19,373 bases of DNA from Myxococcales bacterium (GTDB taxonomy: Bacteria > Myxococcota_A > Polyangia > Haliangiales > J016): assembly GCA_014238595.1 (NCBI GenBank), contig JABAAV010000021.1:1-19373 (forward strand), in the 5' to 3' direction. Both the position numbers and the translations under genes were made by a program. Of this stretch, positions 7,434 through 13,039 are shown piece by piece. The notes under the pieces were generated by a model, which worked only from the letters and a program-made list of their open reading frames with translations, was not told the origin of the DNA and searched no databases. The stretch's first letter is position 1, and each line of letters starts with the position of its first letter.

Positions 7434-7750
7434 ACCCTCCGTATATTGCATTTATCATTAGCTCGATTCAAAATAATCGTGATCTTGTTATGGCAAGCAC
7501 CATGGCTCATGCCTTGCGAAAACTCCATGCAGAGATCGGTTTTTTCATTAGCGCCGAAGCCGTACAACAACTTCCCTTGCAACAACATCTTGTGTCCGAC
7601 TTGTTATCTGATGACTGCGATCTCATGGCCTGTGCCCATAGTGCATCATCGTTTAATCTCACCGAACAAGATGTCGGCATGCTTCTTGGTAGCCAAGATG
7701 ATCATGCAGCCCTGATAGACAAAGCATCAAAAACAATTGCATTCACATGA
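7430..7750 (+). CDS. DsrE/TusD-like sulfur-relay subunit
   Basis: The 106-residue product has the DsrE-like alpha/beta pattern. It starts with a hydrophobic strand (YIAFIISSIQ) and a helix with MASTMAHAL. A second strand (AEIGFFISAEAV) leads to CDLMACAHSASSF, where C68 sits where TusD/DsrE keep the cysteine that receives persulfide sulfur. It is the first of three adjacent small genes matching the order of dsrE-dsrF-dsrH (tusD-tusC-tusB), whose products normally form a hexamer that accepts sulfur from TusA. Start and stop both overlap neighbours by ATGA. Because no reverse-type dissimilatory sulfite reductase genes are present, a biosynthetic relay is more likely than sulfur oxidation. Confidence 0.75.
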   Translation: MNPPYIAFIISSIQNNRDLVMASTMAHALRKLHAEIGFFISAEAVQQLPLQQHLVSDLLSDDCDLMACAHSASSFNLTEQDVGMLLGSQDDHAALIDKASKTIAFT

Positions 7751-8016
7751 CCGATACTATTGTTGTTATTATTTTTTCGAAGCATCCAACTCGTTTTAAC
7801 GAAGCATTGCGCGCAGCATTGGGTTTGTCACTTCGTGGCAGAAAAATCCATGTGTTTATCGAAACAAACGCATATCAAACAATGCGTCATCATGAATCCA
7901 CAATAAAAGCATTGAACACTTTAAAGCTATTAGAACACACCATTGTGATATCAACAATCAATGACACACTGATGATCGATGCCTGCCATGCTCATGCAAC
8001 CGAGATCTGGACATGA
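7747..8016 (+). CDS. DsrF/TusC-like sulfur-relay subunit
   Basis: The 89-residue product is a small alpha/beta protein: strand TIVVIIFSK, then helix RFNEALRAALGLSLRG, then strand KIHVFIE. This matches the DsrE/F family, where helix LRxALGLxL precedes the second strand. Its only cysteine (C84) lies near the C-terminus, not at the DsrE sulfur-acceptor position. A structural role like TusC or DsrF is therefore more likely than sulfur transfer. It lies between the DsrE-like and DsrH-like genes with ATGA overlaps on both sides. Sequence similarity is weak by eye, so the call rests partly on position. Confidence 0.65.
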   Translation: MTDTIVVIIFSKHPTRFNEALRAALGLSLRGRKIHVFIETNAYQTMRHHESTIKALNTLKLLEHTIVISTINDTLMIDACHAHATEIWT

Positions 8017-8231
8017 CAACATTACATCTTTTACGTGCATCAACCCCCCATGCTATCTTATCTCGAATTCCATCATCAGATACGATCGTTTGGCTTGACG
8101 ATATACCAGAAAATATCCATGATCACTGGGTACTTTCTGAGAAAAATACACAAACAATCACGGACAAACAAATTTCTTATCAACAACTAGCCACTATGAT
8201 ATTAGAGCATGCACATGTCATCTCATGGTAA
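8013..8231 (+). CDS. DsrH/TusB-like sulfur-relay subunit
   Basis: The 72-residue product begins MTTLHLLRASTPHAIL, very close to the typical DsrH/TusB start. It continues with a DTIVWLDD strand and ends in ISYQQLATMILEHAHVISW, the usual family ending with a terminal tryptophan. It contains no cysteine, so unlike some DsrH proteins it cannot itself carry persulfide. Its start overlaps the DsrF-like gene by ATGA, and its last 23 bases overlap the tusA-like start. It is short for the family (commonly around 95 residues). Confidence 0.75.
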   Translation: MTTLHLLRASTPHAILSRIPSSDTIVWLDDIPENIHDHWVLSEKNTQTITDKQISYQQLATMILEHAHVISW

Positions 8232-8472
8232 TAACTTAGAAACATTGGATTTACGTGGACAACAATGTCCCTATCCCTTTGTTCACACTCGATTATTTTT
8301 AGAAGATATGCCTCTAGGAAGTATGTTGCGAATTATCGTTGATAACAAAAATTCTTCTGTTAACGTCCCCAAAAGTTTGGATGCATGGGGACAACAGGTA
8401 TGTCAGGTTCAACAATGTGACGGTGATTTATGGGAAATTATTGTTCGCAAAAAAACCAATGAACAATCATGA
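8209..8472 (+). CDS. tusA: TusA-family sulfur carrier protein
   Basis: TusA-family proteins carry sulfur as a persulfide on the first cysteine of a CPxP motif. The 87-residue product shows LDLRGQQCPYPF (C20-P-Y-P), an amphipathic helix with VHTRLFL, the strand SMLRIIVDN and NVPKSLDAWG. The last segment is close to TusA and to the N-terminal domain of YedF. A start two codons later (8215) is also possible; both overlap the DsrH-like gene. The position after DsrEFH-like genes and before larE fits a relay in which TusA hands sulfur to the DsrE subunit or another acceptor. Downstream overlap with larE is ATGA. Whether it serves tRNA thiolation is unknown, since mnmA and tusE are not here. Confidence 0.85.
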   Translation: MHMSSHGNNLETLDLRGQQCPYPFVHTRLFLEDMPLGSMLRIIVDNKNSSVNVPKSLDAWGQQVCQVQQCDGDLWEIIVRKKTNEQS

Positions 8473-9320
8473 ACACTTTGGAAACAAAACTTAATCATCT
8501 ACGTCACATCATCAAAGATTACGAATCGATTTTGGTTTGTTTTTCGGGCGGCGTGGATTCCACGTTTCTTCTTAAAATTGCCGTTGATGAACTAGGCAAA
8601 CAATGCCATGCGATTAATTGTGTTTCTGACACTGTCGCACAATCAGAAATAGAAGCCGCCTATCAAACAGGCAAAGAATTTCATTTAGACAATAGATTGC
8701 ATGTCATTGAATCCAACGAATTAGACCGTCCTGGTTTTGCAGAAAATAACCCTGATAGATGTGCAAAATGTAAAACAGAATTGATGCATCATGCAAAACC
8801 GCTCGCAGAAACACTCAACATCCAAACAATTGCTTTGGGAACAAATCTTGATGATCTGGGCGATTACCGTCCTGGTATTGCCGTGGCCAAAGCGCATGGC
8901 GCACAAGAACCTTTAGTCACGGCTCAATTTACCAAAGCAGATGTTCGACAAGCATCTAAAGATTTAGGGTTACGAACATGGAACAAACCTCAACTTGCCT
9001 GCTTGTCATCAAGATTTCCGTTTGGAACAGAAATTACAAAAGAACGACTCTCACAAGTCGATCGCTTTGAAGATGGATTGCGGCAGTTAGGATTTACCCA
9101 AATACGCGTGAGATTTCATGACAGCATCGCACGACTCGAATTTGATGAAAAAGACATGTCCAAGGCCCTCGATCCTTCAATTCGACCACATATTGTTACT
9201 TTAGGAAAACAACTCGGCTTTGCTCATATTGCGTTAGATCTCGCAGGCTTTCGTTCAGGGTCATTATCACAAGCGTCTTTAGTGTCTCTTGGCTTGCCCT
9301 CGGGTCAAGAAAAGGATTAA
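8469..9320 (+). CDS. larE: LarE-family ATP-dependent (sacrificial) sulfur transferase
   Basis: LarE is a PP-loop ATPase that, in lactate racemase cofactor synthesis, adenylates a substrate carboxylate and adds sulfur to it. The 283-residue product has the PP-loop SGGVDS (26-31) and the CxxC segment RCAKCKTEL (C98, C101). GTNLDDLGDYRPG lies near 124-136, followed by LACLSSRFPFGTEIT with C178. C178 corresponds to the cysteine that donates its own sulfur in the characterised Lactobacillus enzyme. Length is typical. larA, larB and larC are absent. It is coupled to tusA by ATGA, so here it may work with, or be re-sulfurated by, the relay proteins instead of making the nickel-pincer cofactor; that is inference. 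The family call is firm and the pathway is not. Confidence 0.88.
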   Translation: MNTLETKLNHLRHIIKDYESILVCFSGGVDSTFLLKIAVDELGKQCHAINCVSDTVAQSEIEAAYQTGKEFHLDNRLHVIESNELDRPGFAENNPDRCAKCKTELMHHAKPLAETLNIQTIALGTNLDDLGDYRPGIAVAKAHGAQEPLVTAQFTKADVRQASKDLGLRTWNKPQLACLSSRFPFGTEITKERLSQVDRFEDGLRQLGFTQIRVRFHDSIARLEFDEKDMSKALDPSIRPHIVTLGKQLGFAHIALDLAGFRSGSLSQASLVSLGLPSGQEKD

Positions 9321-9330
9321 AGTTGTCGGC

Positions 9331-9594
9331 ATGACATTCGTTTGGGAACAACATAAAACATCTGGATTAACCTCAAGTGCCCGCGCAACACGCAGACGTG
9401 CCATGATTCATAGAGAAATTACACAGTACGCTGAGCTTTACCAACGGCTTGGTTTTACAAAATCCCATGCTAAAACAAGATTGCACGCAAACATTGCTTG
9501 GGCTTTTGAGACAGGCGCCACTAAAGTCAAACCAACAACAGCAGATGTAGATAAGATTTTGGCTGCTGTTTATAAAAATTCAGTCTCACGCTAA
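9331..9594 (+). CDS. Small basic helical protein, last gene of the sulfur-relay operon
   Basis: The 87-residue product is basic and predicted largely helical. It has an RATRRRAMIHREI segment near residues 18-30 and a C-terminal helix VDKILAAVY. No cysteine, signal peptide or membrane segment is present and I recognise no family. I chose the ATG 10 bases after the larE stop; an in-frame ATG at 9289 would add 14 residues but overlap larE by 32 bases. Its place directly behind larE suggests co-transcription, so it may be an accessory or RNA-binding partner of the relay, but that rests on position and charge only. The region after it has no gene for about 480 bases. Confidence 0.55.
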   Translation: MTFVWEQHKTSGLTSSARATRRRAMIHREITQYAELYQRLGFTKSHAKTRLHANIAWAFETGATKVKPTTADVDKILAAVYKNSVSR

Positions 9595-9673
9595 TTCAAG
9601 ACGTCTATCTATTAGATAGCTACATTGATCAGACCTGGGCAATGTTCAATACGTTCTTTTTTTCGATAGCCCT

Positions 9674-9840
9674 ACTGTTCTTGTTTTGGGGACTGGAGTT
9701 GGTGTGTTCTGATCCACTTATTTCTTTTCAGCAAGATCAAAACCAGCACTGACAAAACAAACAGCCAAACTCTATCAAATTGATAAGCATGAATCGATAT
9801 TGCTCAATGGCGTTCGATCGATTGATTCCATTTTATCATT
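9674..9840 (+). repeat. Direct repeat copy 1 (~168 bp unit)
   Basis: This copy matches 9844-10011. The right-hand 110 bases (9731-9840) differ from copy 2 at only two positions, while the left-hand ~57 bases are more diverged and include one indel. The conserved part contains a tight palindrome TATCAA-A-TTGATA (9773-9785) and a possible stem AATCGAT (9792-9798) with ATCGATT (9817-9823). Both are preserved in copy 2. Confidence 0.85.
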
Positions 9841-9843
9841 CTT

Positions 9844-10011
9844 AGTGTTCTTTTTTTGAGGACTGGGGTTAGTGTGTTCCTATTCACCTATTTCTTTATC
9901 AGCAAGATCAAAACCAGCACTGACAAAACAAACAGCCAAACTCTATCAAATTGATAAGCATGAATCGATGTTGCTCAATGGCGTTCGATCGATTGATTCC
10001 ATTTCATCATT
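9844..10011 (+). repeat. Direct repeat copy 2 (~168 bp unit)
   Basis: Second copy, spaced 170-171 bases from copy 1. The same two stem-forming elements lie at 9944-9956 and at 9963-9969/9988-9994. The two substitutions in the conserved 110 bases fall outside the paired stems: one in the loop and one beyond the structure. It begins with a T-rich run followed by GAGGACTGG. No similarity to an insertion sequence or integron attC site was recognised. Confidence 0.85.
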
Positions 10012-10078
10012 GTGGATATCTGTCGCATCTCTTGTCATGATGCTTGAATGTACAATAGATCCATGATAGACTTCGCGC

Positions 10079-10513
10079 ATGTTAAAACAAGGCGATCAAG
10101 CTCCTAATTTTTCTGTCAAAGCCCACAATGGTGAGACAGTGTCTTTGTCAGATTATTCTGGTAAACATGTCATTCTTTGGTTTTATCCCAAAGCCGATAC
10201 ACCAGGATGTACGATTGAAGGCAAAGGTTTTTGCGATTCCATCAAAGAATTCAATCAAGAAAGTACCGTCATCTTGGGGGTCAGTTTTGATGATGTTGCT
10301 AGCAACAAAGCATTTGCTGATAAATTTTCCTTTCCGTACCTACTGTTATGCGATACTGAACGCATGATTGGACAGGCTTATGGTGCAGGCAGTGAAGGAT
10401 TAGCAAAACGTATCTCTTATTTAATCGGTCCAGATCAAACGATTGTTAAAGCGTATGATGATGTCGATTATAATACGCATCCACAAGACGTTCTCAACGA
10501 CATCACAAATTAA
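10079..10513 (+). CDS. bcp: Peroxiredoxin of the Bcp/PrxQ family
   Basis: Bcp proteins reduce peroxides with a peroxidatic cysteine, usually recycled by thioredoxin. The 144-residue product has GDQAPNF (5-11), FYPKADTPGCT with peroxidatic C44, and a normal thioredoxin-fold length. The resolving cysteine usually found five residues later is replaced by lysine (K49). C52 or C91 could resolve, or the enzyme may act as a 1-Cys type. It stands alone between the repeat region and the convergent rimO. No Shine-Dalgarno sequence precedes the ATG. A thioredoxin reductase gene ends at the right edge of the window, a possible physiological partner though not linked. Confidence 0.93.
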   Translation: MLKQGDQAPNFSVKAHNGETVSLSDYSGKHVILWFYPKADTPGCTIEGKGFCDSIKEFNQESTVILGVSFDDVASNKAFADKFSFPYLLLCDTERMIGQAYGAGSEGLAKRISYLIGPDQTIVKAYDDVDYNTHPQDVLNDITN

Positions 10514-10569
10514 TCATTACCGTTAAATCATTGCCGTTAAATCGTAGCCGTTAAATCGTAATCGGAGCT
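10514..10569. repeat. Tandem 14-bp repeat at the bcp/rimO junction
   Basis: About 3.7 units in a row: TCATTACCGTTAAA (10514-10527), TCATTGCCGTTAAA (10528-10541), TCGTAGCCGTTAAA (10542-10555) and a partial diverged unit from 10556. The right half encodes the last residues of RimO (DLTATI and stop), so the repeat expansion overlaps the gene end. Confidence 0.8.
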
Positions 10570-11865
10570 TTCAATAATTTTAGCCTGAACGATCTGTCCT
10601 GGTTGACATCTCTCTACGCCTTGCACAGACACAATACCGTCAATGTCAATCGCCTGACCAAACCAACGCCCTTGAGCACTTCCTGAATCATTAACTTCAT
10701 CAATCAACACATCCAACGACATTCCGACACGCTCGGCTTGTTTGCGTCGGCTAATGTCTTTTTGAATTTCCATCAAACGATCTCTACGCTCTTGTGCAAG
10801 ACCTTCAGGTACACGCTTAGGAAGCATTGCAGCAACAGTGCCATCTTCGCGTGAATACGGAAACACACCGACATGATCAAATTCAATCTCTTTGATAAAA
10901 TCTTCAAGACGTTCAAAGGCTTCTTGGCTTTCACCAGGGTGTCCTGCAATGAAGGTCGTACGTAAAACAACATTCGGGATTCCTTGTCGTAAACGATCAA
11001 TCAATTTATAGGTGACCGAAGCACTATGGCCACGACGCATCTGTTTAAGCATGGCATTGTCAATATGCTGCAATGGGACATCAATATAATTTGCAACACG
11101 ATCACAATCAGCAATCGTTTGGATCAATTCATCGGTAAACGCAGATGGATAAGTATAGTGCAAACGAATCCAAGAAATACCTTCGACCTCATTGAGAGCG
11201 CGTAATAATTGCGTCAACGTCGGCGTATTTTCTTTTAGGTCTACACCGTAGCGTGTCAAATCTTGTGCAATTAAATTGATTTCAACAACGCCTTGTGCCG
11301 CAAGTTGATGTGCTTCAGCAACAATAGAATCAATCGGGCGACTGCGTTGGGCTCCACGCAACTTAGGTATAATACAAAAAGCACAAGGTCTGTCACAACC
11401 TTCAGCAATTTTTAAATATGCAGAATGAACCAGCCCTGTACGCAACCGCGGTGAGTTATGATCATAAATATATGTAGGTTTTGATGTCACATTGATCAGT
11501 GGTTCTTTGACAGAAGCTTTGTTTTGAAGCACGGAAACAATTTGAGAAAATTCAGTTGAACCTAAAATATCATCAATTTCAGGAATGGAACGGGCAACAT
11601 CGGTGGCATGACGTTGTGTCAAACAGCCCGTAACCACCAAACGGTTACATGTGCCTTCTTCTTTGTATCGTGTCATTTCTAAAATCGTATCGATACTTTC
11701 TTCTTTGGCTGGATCAATAAAGCCACAGGTATTGACAACAATGGTTTCTGCTTCTTGTGGATCAAGAACAATACGATAGCCAGCTTGGGCAACTTCCCCC
11801 AACATGACTTCCGTATCCACCCGATTTTTCGGACATCCTAAAGAAACAAAATAAATAGTATTCAT
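10537..11865 (-). CDS. rimO: Ribosomal protein uS12 (S12) methylthiotransferase RimO
   Basis: RimO is a radical SAM enzyme that methylthiolates the conserved aspartate of ribosomal protein S12. The 442-residue product has the N-terminal UPF0004 domain with cluster cysteines C11 (SLGCPKN), C47 and C81. The radical SAM motif is CDRPCAFC (C157, C161, C164). The C-terminal TRAM region is rich in VQGVERCQPGQIV and ends DYDL, then TATI. MiaB-type landmarks are absent, and SLGCPKNRVDTEVM fits RimO. I start at the third possible initiator because homologues begin just before IYFVSLGC; GTG 11874 or ATG 11871 would add two or three residues. The last residues are encoded by a 14-bp tandem repeat. It converges on bcp with a 23-base gap. 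Confidence 0.95.
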   Translation of the reverse strand: MNTIYFVSLGCPKNRVDTEVMLGEVAQAGYRIVLDPQEAETIVVNTCGFIDPAKEESIDTILEMTRYKEEGTCNRLVVTGCLTQRHATDVARSIPEIDDILGSTEFSQIVSVLQNKASVKEPLINVTSKPTYIYDHNSPRLRTGLVHSAYLKIAEGCDRPCAFCIIPKLRGAQRSRPIDSIVAEAHQLAAQGVVEINLIAQDLTRYGVDLKENTPTLTQLLRALNEVEGISWIRLHYTYPSAFTDELIQTIADCDRVANYIDVPLQHIDNAMLKQMRRGHSASVTYKLIDRLRQGIPNVVLRTTFIAGHPGESQEAFERLEDFIKEIEFDHVGVFPYSREDGTVAAMLPKRVPEGLAQERRDRLMEIQKDISRRKQAERVGMSLDVLIDEVNDSGSAQGRWFGQAIDIDGIVSVQGVERCQPGQIVQAKIIESSDYDLTATI

Positions 11866-11888
11866 GGTCATCACTGATGTTTTTTGTG

Positions 11889-11916
11889 TTGATTGTTTGA
11901 TAATCGCAGATATAGA
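11889..11916 (+). promoter_or_regulatory. Candidate promoter for the small zinc-finger gene
   Basis: TTGATT (11889-11894), a 16-base spacer and TATAGA (11911-11916) resemble a sigma-70 promoter. It would give a leader of about 35 bases. AAGGA at about 11943-11947 is a possible ribosome site, 11 bases from the ATG. Confidence 0.35.
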
Positions 11917-11958
11917 CGATTAATGATAGGATAGTCTACCTTAAGGATCTCACCTGTT

Positions 11959-12156
11959 ATGCCAAAAAAATTAACCAACCCAACATGTTCGATGTGTAAG
12001 ACCCCTATTGCCCTGGAAACCACCTATGTACGATGCTCGGTATCTTCTTGTAATGTTGGTCGTTTCAAGCTTCTATTTTGCACTATAGACTGCTGGACGC
12101 AGCATTTGCCTACAGCGCGTCACCGCAATGCACAGTATATTGAAACGCAATACTAA
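11959..12156 (+). CDS. Small cysteine-rich zinc-finger protein, unknown function
   Basis: The 65-residue product has three cysteine pairs: CSMC (C10, C13), RCSVSSC (C26, C31) and FCTIDC (C41, C45). HLPTARHRNA follows and supplies histidines at 49 and 54. This is a treble-clef-like or double zinc-binding pattern, with basic residues around RFK and ARHR that could contact nucleic acid. I cannot name the family. It is divergent from rimO and convergent with coaX; its stop overlaps the coaX stop by three bases. A promoter-like element and a plausible ribosome site precede it, unlike most genes here. Composition and intact spacing argue that it is a real small gene. Confidence 0.75.
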   Translation: MPKKLTNPTCSMCKTPIALETTYVRCSVSSCNVGRFKLLFCTIDCWTQHLPTARHRNAQYIETQY

Positions 12157-12920
12157 CCCCTGTTACGGGCAAAAATTAATGCAAGGCCATGAAGCGTCAA
12201 TAATGGCTCGACACACTCAATGCATTGTGATTCTTCGGCAATCCATGACGCAAGCCCCCCTGTAGCAATACATGATGTATCAAAATCAATTTCTGATCGG
12301 ATATGTGTAATTACCGTATCCACCATTCCTGCATAACCATACACCATCCCTGACTGCATGGCTTCTACAGTACTGGCACCAATGACTTTGGGCGGCTTAA
12401 CAAAAGGCACGCGAGGCAACGCTGCTGCACGTTGATAAAGTGCTTCGGCACTAATCTGAATACCTGGCGCGATCACACCACCCAAATACGCACCATCAGG
12501 CGTCACAATGTCCCATGTTGTGGCTGTCCCAAAATCTACGACAATACAACCTGCATTCACCTGCTCATAGGCAGCGATCGCATTGACGATCCGATCGGCA
12601 CCGACTTCGTGCGGTTGCTTATACAAAATGGGCATGCCCATATTACAATCACCGCGCACAACAAACAATGACACATTCAAATGCTGTTTAAAAAGATCTT
12701 CAATTGACGCTACTGCCGTCGGGACAACTGAACTTAATACACCAGCCGTTATCGCCAAAAACCGCTCTTGACCAAGCAACCCTTGTAACACTAAAGCATA
12801 TTCATCTGCGGTTCTACCTTCAAGCGTAGAAATACGCCAATGATCTATCAATTTATTATCGACAAAATAGCCGATCACAATGTTCGTATTTCCAATATCG
12901 AACGCAAGTAAATGAATCAT
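12153..12920 (-). CDS. coaX: Type III pantothenate kinase
   Basis: CoaX phosphorylates pantothenate in the first step of coenzyme A synthesis. The 255-residue product has the ASKHA-fold phosphate loop DIGNTNIVIG (8-17). PHEVGADRIVNAIAAYE contains the conserved GADR. VVDFGTATTWD (about 119-129) and YLGGVIAPGI complete the family pattern. Length is typical. The start follows a purine-rich AAGAGAG that may act as a weak ribosome site. It is divergent from gyrA over 119 bases, and its stop overlaps that of the small zinc-finger gene. CoaX enzymes are insensitive to CoA feedback, and no other pantothenate kinase is seen here. Confidence 0.95.
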   Translation of the reverse strand: MIHLLAFDIGNTNIVIGYFVDNKLIDHWRISTLEGRTADEYALVLQGLLGQERFLAITAGVLSSVVPTAVASIEDLFKQHLNVSLFVVRGDCNMGMPILYKQPHEVGADRIVNAIAAYEQVNAGCIVVDFGTATTWDIVTPDGAYLGGVIAPGIQISAEALYQRAAALPRVPFVKPPKVIGASTVEAMQSGMVYGYAGMVDTVITHIRSEIDFDTSCIATGGLASWIAEESQCIECVEPLLTLHGLALIFARNRG

Positions 12921-12968
12921 AATACTCTCTTAATTTAACATCTTTGATCGCTTTACAACACCTGTCCA

Positions 12969-13009
12969 TTGACCCACATATTAAGGGTAGGCTATGCAGT
13001 GATTATAAT
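12969..13009 (+). promoter_or_regulatory. Candidate gyrA promoter(s)
   Basis: Two overlapping arrangements are visible in the coaX/gyrA gap. TATAAT (13004-13009), a perfect -10, has TTAAGG 17 bases upstream (12981-12986) as a poor -35. TTGACC (12969-12974) has TATGCA (12993-12998) after 18 bases. The first would give a leader of about 24 bases. Confidence 0.4.
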
Positions 13010-13039
13010 AAGATCACATCCTAACAAAAGTCATTATAC

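Larger units (their letters stand above)
9595..10078. other. Gene-free region between the sulfur operon and bcp
   Basis: No supported gene is found here. The stretch holds a short palindrome (CTATCTA-T-TAGATAG, 9605-9619), a T run (about 9657-9663) and two tandem copies of a ~168-bp repeat, listed separately. Short open frames exist in the repeats but are not convincing genes. The bcp promoter must lie in or near the right end; TACAAT at 10051-10056 is a possible -10 without a good -35. Confidence 0.6.

Noticed and set aside
7430..8231. Dissimilatory sulfur oxidation (Dsr) locus
   Set aside because: Only DsrE/F/H-like genes are present. There is no dsrAB, dsrC or membrane Dsr component, and the neighbours are E1, JAMM, TusA and LarE.
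9872..10066. 64-residue open frame inside the second repeat copy
   Set aside because: It lacks a ribosome site, lies across repeat and flanking sequence, and only part of it is preserved in the first copy. A structured repeat explains it better.
10514..10569. CRISPR array
   Set aside because: The units are 14 bp and directly adjacent, without spacers, and no cas gene is in the window.
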